Below are positions 7,193-14,147 of a stretch of 14,833 nucleotides of DNA, one piece after another. The notes below the pieces were generated by a model that was not told where the DNA came from, did no database searches, and saw nothing but the letters and a program-made list of their open reading frames with translations. Made by a program: the position numbers and the translations under genes. How positions within the stretch are numbered: the stretch's first letter is position 1; the number at the start of each line of letters is the position of its first letter. This DNA comes from Candidatus Pacearchaeota archaeon (GTDB taxonomy: Archaea; Nanobdellota; Nanobdellia; Pacearchaeales; GW2011-AR1): the NCBI GenBank assembly GCA_016866915.1, contig VGKR01000007.1, forward strand, positions 1 to 14,833, written 5' to 3'.

Positions 7193-8425
7193 TTACCAGG
7201 ATCTTTTCTTTTTTAGATATTTATACATTGAAGTAATCAATATAAAAGGATATGCAAGTACATAAACAAAAGAGTACATTAAAACACTGAATAATCCCAT
7301 CTTTTTAAATTCTTTATCTTTTAAATACGAAAGAGCCAGTAGAGTATAAAATAAACTCATAAGAATAAATGCTGTTCCAAAAAATATTAAAATATTTGGA
7401 GCAAGATTTATTTCTCTTAAAGTCAAAACAGCTGTTTGAGCAGCGATGGAGTATTTTGTAGCAAGATAATGAACAAGAAGTCTTCTAGCTCCCCTATAAA
7501 TCAAAATTCCCGCTCCTAAAATTCCAAGAACCCAAGAGAATACAAAGAAGGGTAAAACAAAAGAACCCAGTATCCCTCTTTTAGCAAAGATTTTTTTATA
7601 TTTGAGTATTGTTTGAATTCCTCCAACATTCCATCTTATTCTCTGCTTATACCATGCTTTAAAGTTATTTGGAGCAACAGTGTAAACTTGTGAAGCAAGA
7701 TTCATTTCAACTCTATAATTCTTTGAAAGAAGATGCCAAGTAAGTTCTATATCTTCTGTGAGATTTTCTTCATCAAAGCCTTTTAATTTCTCAAACAAAT
7801 TTTTACGATAAATCGCTAGAGGCCCGGGAGTAACATAAATTGCTCCGATAAATCCCAAAATCTTTCTAGTAAAGGCAATTATTCTATATTCAACAGCTTG
7901 CAGTCTTTCGATAAATTTTTCTTTTTCTTTAACAAGAATAGAGGCTGTTACTGCAGCCACATTTTTATTTTGAAAAAAACCCATCATATTTTTAACAGAA
8001 TCTTTTTCAGGATAAGAATCTGCATCAACAAAGCCAATTAATTCGGTATTGACAAATTTAGCGCCATAGTTTTTTGCGCCAGCTGCTTTTCCGGTATTTT
8101 TTGGAGTTTTCAGCAACATAACCCTCGGATATTTTTTAGCATATTCTTTTATTATATTAAAAGAATTATCTGTGCTGCAATCATCCACGATTATTATTTT
8201 TTTCAGATTTTTATAATTCAAGTCAAGAAGAGATTCTATTGTTCCACCTATGCTTTTTTCTTCATTATAGCATGGAACAACTATGCTCAAAGAATAATTT
8301 TTAATTGTTTTGGGATAGGAAAAAATCTCATTTTTGTTTCTGATATAAACTAATCCGTAAAGAAATAAAAAATAAAATCCTATAAAAGCATAAAACAAAT
8401 AAACTATAGTTAGTAATTCAATCAT
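7193..8425 (-). CDS. Membrane GT2-family glycosyltransferase, processive type
   Basis: 410-residue integral membrane glycosyltransferase of family GT2, predicted to use a nucleotide-sugar on the cytoplasmic face and build a cell-surface polysaccharide or glycan. It has an N-terminal membrane segment (about 5-27). The GT-A domain carries VVPCYNEE (49-56), VDD (80-82), the metal-binding DADS (134-137), the base motif TED (223-225) and QRIRW (261-265), which matches the Q/RxxRW motif of processive enzymes such as cellulose, chitin or poly-GlcNAc synthases. C-terminal membrane segments follow at about 288-311, 344-377 and 384-404. The Q/RxxRW motif points to chain synthesis rather than single transfer; the sugar is unknown. 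It lies 7 bp after scpB and 8 bp before the thioredoxin-fold gene, so one transcript is likely. No Shine-Dalgarno sequence precedes its ATG. Confidence 0.85.
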   Translation of the reverse strand: MIELLTIVYLFYAFIGFYFLFLYGLVYIRNKNEIFSYPKTIKNYSLSIVVPCYNEEKSIGGTIESLLDLNYKNLKKIIIVDDCSTDNSFNIIKEYAKKYPRVMLLKTPKNTGKAAGAKNYGAKFVNTELIGFVDADSYPEKDSVKNMMGFFQNKNVAAVTASILVKEKEKFIERLQAVEYRIIAFTRKILGFIGAIYVTPGPLAIYRKNLFEKLKGFDEENLTEDIELTWHLLSKNYRVEMNLASQVYTVAPNNFKAWYKQRIRWNVGGIQTILKYKKIFAKRGILGSFVLPFFVFSWVLGILGAGILIYRGARRLLVHYLATKYSIAAQTAVLTLREINLAPNILIFFGTAFILMSLFYTLLALSYLKDKEFKKMGLFSVLMYSFVYVLAYPFILITSMYKYLKKKRSW

Positions 8426-8432
8426 TTTAAAT

Positions 8433-8981
8433 TTAAGTTGAAGAATTTAGGTTATTTAAAGAGCTTTTGCTTTCTCCTTTTTGCTCTTCAGATATATTAA
8501 AATAATCATAAAAATCATCATTTAATTTTAATTCATAAGTATGCCCTGTCTTTTTCTTTTTCAAAAGTCCTAATTCTGTAAATCTTTTTATATGGTCATA
8601 AGCTTTATTTCCCCTTATTTTTATGATAATTGATTGTTTAATTGGTTGTTTGAAAGCAATTATTGCAAGAGTTTCTTGCTCTGCTTTTGAAAATTCAGAA
8701 GAACCTGTTGCGAGTTTGTTTACTAAATAAGAATATTCTGGTTTTATGTCCATTTTCCATGTCTCTCCTTTTTCTCCAATACAAATCGCAGAATCCTCTT
8801 TATCATATTTCTTTTTAAGAATTTCAATGCAATTTTTTATAATCGCAGGATTCAAATCCGACATTATAACTAATTCTTTTAAATTGAGAAATCTACCTAC
8901 AATAAATAAAATCGCCTCAATTTTTTTAATTTCTTCGGTTGAAGGAAGCTTGCTTTTGTTTTTTTCTTCAGACTTTTCCAT
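8433..8981 (-). CDS. scpB: Segregation and condensation protein B
   Basis: 182-residue ScpB-like kleisin-interacting protein, which in SMC-ScpA-ScpB complexes helps compact and segregate chromosomes. Two winged-helix domains are visible. The first (about 17-85) opens with IEAILFIVGRFLNLKELV. The second (about 97-155) contains the family signature SKAEQETLAIIAFKQPI followed by IKIRG and a FTELGLL helix. A low-complexity Ser/Asn tail (165-182) follows. The length is normal. The partner ScpA and SMC are not in the window. It starts at ATG 8981 with a TATA box at leaderless spacing. It appears to be the first gene of an operon with the glycosyltransferase and the thioredoxin-fold protein. Confidence 0.85.
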   Translation of the reverse strand: MEKSEEKNKSKLPSTEEIKKIEAILFIVGRFLNLKELVIMSDLNPAIIKNCIEILKKKYDKEDSAICIGEKGETWKMDIKPEYSYLVNKLATGSSEFSKAEQETLAIIAFKQPIKQSIIIKIRGNKAYDHIKRFTELGLLKKKKTGHTYELKLNDDFYDYFNISEEQKGESKSSLNNLNSST

Positions 8982-9002
8982 GAAAAAGAAAGATTAAATC
9001 AG

Positions 9003-9010
9003 ATTTTAAA
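9003..9010 (-). promoter_or_regulatory. TATA box for scpB operon, predicted leaderless
   Basis: The minus strand reads TTTAAAAT, centred 25.5 bp before the scpB ATG at 8981, in the 49-bp gap after the aRF1 stop codon. It would drive scpB, the glycosyltransferase and the thioredoxin-fold gene, whose gaps are only 7 and 8 bp. Confidence 0.6.
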
Positions 9011-9030
9011 GTTTTTGCGAAAGAGTTTAA

Positions 9031-10119
9031 TTAAATTTGATATCTTAAAATTGCACCAATTCCCCCCATATTATAAAATTGCTCGCCTTCTGTTATTTCT
9101 GTTGAGATTATTCTTACTACAGAACCCATATTATTCGCTATTTCAGTTAATTCTTTAGTAATCGATTTAGGTATTTTTTCAGATATAAACAGTATATCGA
9201 CAGCACCTGCCTCCAAAGCTCTTCTTGTTTCCTTTTCTCCTAAAAAAGTTTTTTCTCTATTTTCTCCAAGATTTTTAAAGAAATTTTCAATTTCTTTTTT
9301 TTCAAGAACTCTTTCATGATTTATCAATAAATCTTGCGACTTAACAACTAATTCCTTCAAACCAGATTCAGAAGCATCTCCAATATCAACCTTTCCTATA
9401 ATTTTTTCTCTTAAATTAGTAAGCAAATATTCTCCATCAATAAATTCATCTTTTGTGGGAATAGGTCCTCCGATAATTATTCCTTTTAGTTTAGGCATTG
9501 TCAGGAAAATATTTTTCATTTCTTCTGCAATTCTTTTGTAAAACTCTTTTGTTAGACTCTCTGTAATTCGATGAAAGCGCTGACTCGATTGTCCTCCCGC
9601 TCTTATTTTGCTCGGAACACCTGAAGTCATTTTTTGAAGTGTTTCTATTCTCTTTCCTTCGAGAAGTCCTATTGTTGCTTCTTTTCTATCCATTACTAAA
9701 AGTCCAAAAACCTCAGAAACCTCCAACATCTCCTTAAGAGTATCAAGAACAAATTCCTTATCGCATCTATAAAGTCTATTTTTTATGGGCATAAAAGATT
9801 CAATTGCCCACAACCGCAAATCCTGAGAACCTTCAATTTTTGAAATATTTCCTGCAAAAAGAACTAGACCATTTTCAGGTGTTTTTTTAAATGTTTTGAG
9901 CTCCCGAATTATTTTTTCCAATGCCTCAATAACATTTTTTCGCGTTCCTGTTGATTTAATGTTCTTAGCTGTTGATTTTTCAGCTTCAATTTGCCTCTGC
10001 ACAGAATTCACATCATATCCTGCAGGAATATAAACAGTAATAAGTTCCGTATGTCTTCCCTTATACTGTTCAAGTTCTTCAATTATCTCAATTAATTCGA
10101 ATTTTGTTAGTTGTGTCAT
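9031..10119 (-). CDS. prf1: Peptide chain release factor aRF1, compact form
   Basis: 362-residue class I release factor that reads all three stop codons in the ribosomal A site and triggers peptidyl-tRNA hydrolysis. Domain 1 has the stop-decoding motifs NIKS (53-56, in TAKNIKS) and YRCDKEF (117-123, the YxCxxxF motif). Domain 2 has the catalytic GGQ at 175-177 within RAGGQSSQRFHR. Domain 3 follows and ends near GGIGAILRYQI. Archaeal aRF1 is usually about 410-425 residues. The shortfall is in domain 3: after VDILFISEKI (308-316) the sequence passes directly to the ITKELTEIANNMG helix, with no Cys-rich zinc minidomain. Its ATG overlaps the valS stop as ATGA (10119-10116), so translation is probably coupled to valS. 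No separate promoter or Shine-Dalgarno sequence is visible. Confidence 0.95.
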   Translation of the reverse strand: MTQLTKFELIEIIEELEQYKGRHTELITVYIPAGYDVNSVQRQIEAEKSTAKNIKSTGTRKNVIEALEKIIRELKTFKKTPENGLVLFAGNISKIEGSQDLRLWAIESFMPIKNRLYRCDKEFVLDTLKEMLEVSEVFGLLVMDRKEATIGLLEGKRIETLQKMTSGVPSKIRAGGQSSQRFHRITESLTKEFYKRIAEEMKNIFLTMPKLKGIIIGGPIPTKDEFIDGEYLLTNLREKIIGKVDIGDASESGLKELVVKSQDLLINHERVLEKKEIENFFKNLGENREKTFLGEKETRRALEAGAVDILFISEKIPKSITKELTEIANNMGSVVRIISTEITEGEQFYNMGGIGAILRYQI

Positions 10120-12500
10120 ATTATATTATGCATAGCAATCAAATCCTTTTTATAATATTCTAAAATTTTAGGCACAGTTAATCGTATAGAATCTCTAAAT
10201 GTTTTATTTTCTTCTTGCTTCTTTTTCCAGACAAAGCTATTAAAGTTCATTAATTCTTTAAGCATTTTGAAATTGAATTTTCTCTTAGAAAATTTTGGCA
10301 GAGTTATATTTAACAAGTTCATTCCCTTTTCCTCTGCAATAAGTGTTGAAATTTGAGGAATTATAGGATAAATTAAAATCAAAAAATTCTCAAGTAAATA
10401 ATGAAGAGTGTATTTTGCAGATTCACTTTCCTCTTTACTAAAAAGATTTTTTTCATTATACGCTCGAGCTTTAACCATCTCCACATAATGAGAAGCAAAA
10501 ATATCCCAGATAAAGTTCCTTAATTCTAGAGCAGGATGATAAAAATCATATTTTTCATAAAATTTATCAAATCGGTTTCCCATAAATTCCATATAATCTA
10601 TAAACAGTTTATCTGTTTTACAAAGAGGGGGTTTCTTTTTGGGTTTTTCAAAGAACAGGACAAATTTAGAAAGATTTAGAATTTTTGTTAAAGTTTTTAA
10701 TTCTGCTTGAATTTTTTCTTTTGAGCAAATTAAATCTTGTTTTGAAAGATCTCCTTCAATAACAGCCCAAAAACGAATTGCTTCTGCTCCAAAATTTTGA
10801 ATAAGTTCTTGAGGATCTATAACATTTCCAAGAGATTTGGACATTTTTCTTCCTTTTTCATCAAGAACATGTTGATGAATCCAAACATCTTCAAAACAAG
10901 GTTTTTTAGTTTCTAAATATCCTCGAAGCAGAGTGTAATAAAGCCAGGTTCTAACAATCTCTTTTCCTTGAGGTCTTAATTTAGCAGGAAAGGCTTTTTT
11001 AAAAAAAGCTCTATCTTTCGAATAATTCAAAATAAACAATTCTGAAATAGAAGAATCCATCCAGGTATCAAAAACTCTTTCTTCTCCAATCCATTTTAAT
11101 TCTTTGAAATCTTTAACTCTTTTTCCAGTAAATTTATTTTCTTCATAAACAGAAGCATCTAAAAGAACAGATTCTTTCCAAGGCTGATAGTATTTTCCTG
11201 GTTTTGGAATTGCAATAAGTTTTTTTCCGTCTTTTTCAGCATACCATAAAGGTATTTCTGTGGCATAAAATCTTCTTCGAGATATTGGCCAGTCAATAGA
11301 AATAGAATCAATCCAATTTTCCAGGATTTTTTTTGATTCTTTTGGATAGAAATTTATTTTATTGGCAATTGCTCTTATAGCATTTTTGAATTCAAGTTGC
11401 TTGATATACAGTTCAGGCATTTCTATAAATTCTACTTCTGTTTTTGATCTTTCAGAAATGGGAGTTCGATGCATTATCTTTTTTTGCGAAACTAAAAGTC
11501 CTTTTTCCTTAAGAATTTCAAGAATTTTTTCTCTTGCTTGTTTTATTTTTAGTCCTTTTAAAAATTCCGCGTGTTCGTTTAGAGTTCCATCTGAATTTAT
11601 TGCGATAAGGGGGGTTAGATTATGCTCTCTAAAAAATTGAATATCACTAAGATCTCCAGCAGAACACATCATTGCCAAGCCTGTTCCTTTTTCAATTTTA
11701 GCTAAAGAATGGGGCATAATAGGAATTTCTTTATTAAAAAGAGGAGAAAGAGCTGTTTTATTTTTAAGATGCTGATATCTTTTATCTTCTGGATTAAAGA
11801 TAACTCTTGCACAAGTACATATTAATTCAGGGCGGGTTGTTCCAATTATAATTTTTTCTCCTGTTTCTTTAACTGTCCAAACAATATTATTAAATGTGCT
11901 TGGAATGTCTTTATACTCTATTTCAGAATCAGCTATAGTTGTTCGAAGTTTTGAATCCCAATTACTAATCCTTCTATCTTCATAAATCAGTCCTTTTTTG
12001 TAAAGTTCAATAAAAGTGGATTGAGTCAGAGCCCGATATTCCGAAGAATCTGTTAGATAAACAGAACCGATAGAATTTCCTTGTTTATAAGAAGTGAAAG
12101 AAATTCCTAATTTAGCAAAAGTGTCTATAGTTTCATTAGAGGTTTCTTCAAGAAGTTTATTGCAATATTCTAGAAATTTTTTTCTTCCAACCTCAAAAGG
12201 AGAAATTCCGAATTTCTTTTCTGCACCCATTTCAATTGGAAGTCCGTTTCTATCTAAACCTAAAGGAAAAATAACTTGAAATCCTTTCATTCTTCTATAT
12301 CTCGCAAACATATCTATATAACAATAAGTTATAGCTTGCCCTATATGAATCGGAGCATTAATGTAAGGAGGAGGAGTATCAATGGAGTAAATTCTTTTTT
12401 TGCTTTTTTTATCAAAGAAATAAAATTCTGATTTTTTCCATTTTTCAGTAATTTCTCTTTCTATTGAAGGATTCCAACTTTTGATATTCTTAAGAGTCAT
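10116..12500 (-). CDS. valS: Valyl-tRNA synthetase, archaeal type
   Basis: 794-residue class Ia synthetase that charges tRNA-Val. The ATP-binding HIGH motif is HIGQ (52-55) in PPPYINAPIHIGQA, and KMSKS is at 552-556. The CP1 editing domain carries GTTRPE (220-225), which should hydrolyse Thr-tRNA-Val. DWPISRRR (403-410) and FDTWMDSS (478-484) are typical of ValS rather than IleS or LeuS. The anticodon-binding helical domain occupies about 610-750. The bacterial C-terminal coiled coil is absent, as usual in archaea. The knuckle that often reads NWCPxCxT is NWDSKLRT (180-187), so that zinc-site cysteine pair is lost. It begins at ATG 12500, diverging from sec61-beta across a 51-bp gap, and overlaps aRF1 by 4 bp at its end. 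Confidence 0.92.
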   Translation of the reverse strand: MTLKNIKSWNPSIEREITEKWKKSEFYFFDKKSKKRIYSIDTPPPYINAPIHIGQAITYCYIDMFARYRRMKGFQVIFPLGLDRNGLPIEMGAEKKFGISPFEVGRKKFLEYCNKLLEETSNETIDTFAKLGISFTSYKQGNSIGSVYLTDSSEYRALTQSTFIELYKKGLIYEDRRISNWDSKLRTTIADSEIEYKDIPSTFNNIVWTVKETGEKIIIGTTRPELICTCARVIFNPEDKRYQHLKNKTALSPLFNKEIPIMPHSLAKIEKGTGLAMMCSAGDLSDIQFFREHNLTPLIAINSDGTLNEHAEFLKGLKIKQAREKILEILKEKGLLVSQKKIMHRTPISERSKTEVEFIEMPELYIKQLEFKNAIRAIANKINFYPKESKKILENWIDSISIDWPISRRRFYATEIPLWYAEKDGKKLIAIPKPGKYYQPWKESVLLDASVYEENKFTGKRVKDFKELKWIGEERVFDTWMDSSISELFILNYSKDRAFFKKAFPAKLRPQGKEIVRTWLYYTLLRGYLETKKPCFEDVWIHQHVLDEKGRKMSKSLGNVIDPQELIQNFGAEAIRFWAVIEGDLSKQDLICSKEKIQAELKTLTKILNLSKFVLFFEKPKKKPPLCKTDKLFIDYMEFMGNRFDKFYEKYDFYHPALELRNFIWDIFASHYVEMVKARAYNEKNLFSKEESESAKYTLHYLLENFLILIYPIIPQISTLIAEEKGMNLLNITLPKFSKRKFNFKMLKELMNFNSFVWKKKQEENKTFRDSIRLTVPKILEYYKKDLIAMHNII

Positions 12501-12521
12501 AATTAATTCTAATACAACAAC

Positions 12522-12529
12522 TTTTAAAA
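12522..12529. promoter_or_regulatory. Shared palindromic TATA box for divergent valS and sec61-beta
   Basis: The 51-bp gap between the two divergent ATGs contains one strong TATA-like element, the perfect palindrome TTTTAAAA (within CTTTTAAAAA, 12521-12530). Its centre (12525.5) is 25.5 bp from the valS ATG at 12500 and 26.5 bp from the sec61-beta ATG at 12552. Both distances are the archaeal TATA-to-start spacing, so one element could direct leaderless transcription in both directions. Confidence 0.65.
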
Positions 12530-12551
12530 ACTATTTGAATTTATCTAAATC

Positions 12552-12707
12552 ATGGCAGACAATAGAATTCAGATGCCGGGAGGATTCGGCGGATTGATGA
12601 GATTTAGTGATGAATATAAAAGTAAATTCAACCTAAAGCCAGTGCATGTTATCGGATTTGTAATTCTAGTACTAGCTTTTAGAATTTTTCTTGACTTAAT
12701 CTATTAA
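12552..12707 (+). CDS. secG: Preprotein translocase subunit Sec61-beta
   Basis: 51-residue small subunit of the archaeal SecYEbeta translocon, a tail-anchored membrane protein that supports Sec61-alpha/SecY. The cytoplasmic part holds the family motif PGGFGGLMRFSDEY (9-22; compare P-x-G-x-GGLMRF-x-DE), then KFNLKPVHVIG. A single C-terminal membrane helix spans about 33-50 (VIGFVILVLAFRIFLDLI). The length is normal. ATG 12552 is the first in frame and lies at leaderless distance from the shared TATA box. NAC follows after 17 bp, so these two genes, both acting on nascent chains, are probably co-transcribed. Confidence 0.95.
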   Translation: MADNRIQMPGGFGGLMRFSDEYKSKFNLKPVHVIGFVILVLAFRIFLDLIY

Positions 12708-12724
12708 AATTAACTCAAAACAAG

Positions 12725-13060
12725 ATGTTCAGCGGATTAAATCCAAAAAAAATGCAGGAAGTAATGAAACGCATGGGAATGGCCCAGGAAGAGATTTCAG
12801 CTTCAAGAGTAGTTATTGAAAAAGAAGATAGTTCAAAAATTATTATTAATAATCCATCTGTAACAAAAATTTCAATTCAAGGAAAAGAAAGTTTTCAGAT
12901 TGCAGGCGATATAGAAGAATCAAATAAAGAATCTAGTTTGGAAGAAGATATTAAAACAATAGTAGAGAAAACAGGTTCTACAAAAAAAGAAGCGAAAGAA
13001 GCGTTAGAGGATTCTGATGGAGATTTAGCAGAAGCAATTCTAAAATTAAGTGAAAAATAA
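12725..13060 (+). CDS. nac: Archaeal nascent polypeptide-associated complex protein (NAC)
   Basis: 111-residue NAC-alpha-like protein, which acts as a homodimer in archaea and binds chains emerging from the ribosome. The N-terminal Met/Lys-rich helix (GLNPKKMQEVMKRMGM, 4-19) is the usual ribosome-facing start. The NAC beta domain spans about 22-64, with VVIEKEDSSKIIINNPSVTKI and SFQIAGDIEE. A C-terminal UBA domain covers about 72-110 (EEDIKTIVEKTGSTKKEAKE, then DSDGDLAEAILKL). The length and domain order are standard. It lies 17 bp after sec61-beta, with no ribosome-binding site, and is probably in the same transcript. Confidence 0.95.
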   Translation: MFSGLNPKKMQEVMKRMGMAQEEISASRVVIEKEDSSKIIINNPSVTKISIQGKESFQIAGDIEESNKESSLEEDIKTIVEKTGSTKKEAKEALEDSDGDLAEAILKLSEK

Positions 13061-13078
13061 AAAACAACCAGACATCTC

Positions 13079-13084
13079 TTTTTT
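13079..13084 (+). terminator. T6 tract after NAC
   Basis: A run of six T within CTCTTTTTTATCTATATTTC lies about 18 bp past the NAC stop codon. Archaeal RNA polymerase can terminate at such U-tracts without a hairpin. The next gene has its own TATA-like element, so a transcript end here is plausible. Confidence 0.35.
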
Positions 13085-13109
13085 ATCTATATTTCAAATC
13101 ACCAACAAT

Positions 13110-13124
13110 TATTTTAATTAAAAA
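13110..13124 (+). promoter_or_regulatory. TATA-like region for the first unknown paralog
   Basis: TATTTTAATTAAAAA lies 15-29 bp before ATG 13139. The octamer TATTTTAA (13110-13117) centres 25.5 bp upstream, matching the leaderless spacing of other genes here. The A/T-richness of the whole 78-bp gap makes the exact position uncertain. Confidence 0.45.
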
Positions 13125-13138
13125 CAGTTAAGAAATGC

Positions 13139-13609
13139 ATGGAAAAATTTGTAGAAAACCTGATTGAAGCAGAAAAGATTTTGCAGACAGCGGATCACAT
13201 GGTTTATGTGACTTTTCCTCTTATTAAAGATAAAAGGCTTCTTTTGAAAATTCTTCAGGAAATAAAAAGAGCTGTTGCTATTTGCATAAATTCAATTCTT
13301 CAATATGAATATCTTTTCAAAAGAATAAATCTTTACAAGGAACCAAAAGCAAATTTTAGAATATTTCTGGAAAAATGCGCTCCAATCTATTCTATAACTA
13401 AAGAAGAGGTGGCTCTTATTCTTGAATTATTTGATTTTGTGGAAAAACACAAAGAAAGTCCTTTTGAATTTATAAAAGATGGAAAAGTTGTCATTTTATC
13501 AAATGGATTAAAACCAAGAATATTAACACTTGAAAAGACAAAAGAATTTTTATTAACTGCAAAAAATATTTTGAAAAAGACAAAAGAAATTTTCCTAAAA
13601 AAATTTTAA
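13139..13609 (+). CDS. Unknown helical protein, paralog 1 (ADHxxYV family)
   Basis: 156-residue Lys-rich, mostly helical protein of no family I recognise. It has no signal peptide, membrane segment or cysteine-rich motif. Notable segments are AEKILQTADHMVYVTFPLIKD (11-31, ADHMVYV at 18-24), the ILELFDFVEKHKESPFEF block (about 96-113), a short strand pair KVVILSNGLKP, and the closing helix LEKTKEFLLTAKNIL. The gene at 13707 has the same layout: ADHLLYV near its start, an ILELY helix in the middle, a strand pair, then LEKLKEYASKLEKF. The two are therefore probable diverged tandem paralogs. An out-of-frame ATG sits 4 bp before the start. It is in line with NAC upstream but probably has its own promoter. 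Function unknown; a compact helical-bundle adaptor is one possibility. Confidence 0.75.
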   Translation: MEKFVENLIEAEKILQTADHMVYVTFPLIKDKRLLLKILQEIKRAVAICINSILQYEYLFKRINLYKEPKANFRIFLEKCAPIYSITKEEVALILELFDFVEKHKESPFEFIKDGKVVILSNGLKPRILTLEKTKEFLLTAKNILKKTKEIFLKKF

Positions 13610-13638
13610 TAAAAATTAGAAAAATATTTAGAGAAAAA

Positions 13639-13646
13639 ATATAAAA
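13639..13646 (+). promoter_or_regulatory. TATA box for the second unknown paralog
   Basis: ATATAAAA, preceded by an A-run, is the best TATA match in the 97-bp gap. It predicts a start near 13668, leaving an untranslated leader of about 39 nt, unlike the leaderless arrangement elsewhere. No TATA-like octamer lies 25 bp before the ATG at 13707. Confidence 0.5.
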
Positions 13647-13667
13647 ACCCCTTATTCCTTATACACT

Positions 13668-13708
13668 ATAATTTCTAGAATTAGAAAAAAGAGTGTTGTA
13701 GAAATTAT
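13668..13708 (+). promoter_or_regulatory. 10-bp inverted repeat spanning the leader and the AUG of the second paralog
   Basis: ATAATTTCTA (13668-13677) is the exact reverse complement of TAGAAATTAT (13699-13708), with a 21-nt loop. The right arm includes the A and T of the ATG at 13707; the pair 13667 T / 13709 G could add a wobble. The left arm begins at the transcription start predicted from the TATA box, so the mRNA 5' end could fold over the start codon. As DNA, the two arms are 31 bp apart centre to centre, about three helical turns, which would also suit an operator. Confidence 0.55.
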
Positions 13709-14147
13709 GGAAGAAATAATCCAAGAAAAAATAAGTGCGGACCACTTATTATATGTTAGTTTGAAATACACCAAGACCTGTGATGTAATTATGAACCTTA
13801 TTCTAAGATGGAGAAAGATGATAGAAATAAGTATCACTAAGGTTTTAAAACACGCAAAAAAGAAAAAAAGAATTTCTGTAGTTCCATTAAATCCCGTGGG
13901 AAAAATAGATGAAATTAGAAAACTTTTCAAAAAAGATAAGAATTTTCTAGAGATTTTGGAACTTTATGAAATGTTTCGAAAAATAGAAGAATTAAGAAAA
14001 GAAAGAATTGGAGAGTTTAGAAAAAATGTTACTCTTAAGATTATTTATAGAGGAGAGGAGATAAATATTAATCTAGAAAAATTAAAAGAATATGCAAGTA
14101 AGTTAGAAAAATTTATAAGCACATTAAAACAATTCCTTCTAGCATAA
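13707..14147 (+). CDS. Unknown helical protein, paralog 2 (ADHxxYV family)
   Basis: 146-residue, very Lys/Arg-rich, predominantly helical protein with no cysteine cluster, signal peptide or membrane segment. SADHLLYVSLKYTK (10-23) matches ADHMVYVTFPLIKD in the gene at 13139. LEILELYEMFRKIEELR, a strand pair around VTLKIIYRGEEI, and the final helix LEKLKEYASKLEKFISTLKQ follow in the same order as in that gene. Overall identity looks low, so the duplication is old. The start at ATG 13707 gives a shorter N-terminus (9 residues before ADH) than the paralog (17); upstream in-frame codons have no ATG, GTG or TTG, so this start is the best available. Its AUG lies in an inverted repeat. The MinD-like ATPase follows after 23 bp. 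Confidence 0.75.
   Translation: MEEIIQEKISADHLLYVSLKYTKTCDVIMNLILRWRKMIEISITKVLKHAKKKKRISVVPLNPVGKIDEIRKLFKKDKNFLEILELYEMFRKIEELRKERIGEFRKNVTLKIIYRGEEININLEKLKEYASKLEKFISTLKQFLLA

Noticed and set aside
13652..13930. Minus-strand hydrophobic 92-residue frame opposite the second paralog
   Set aside because: It is the complement of a Lys-rich coding region, which naturally reads Phe/Leu/Ile-rich, and would also cover that gene's promoter and leader.
13139..14147. HEPN or toxin-antitoxin pair
   Set aside because: No RxxxxH or other nuclease motif is visible, and the two proteins resemble each other rather than a toxin with its antidote.
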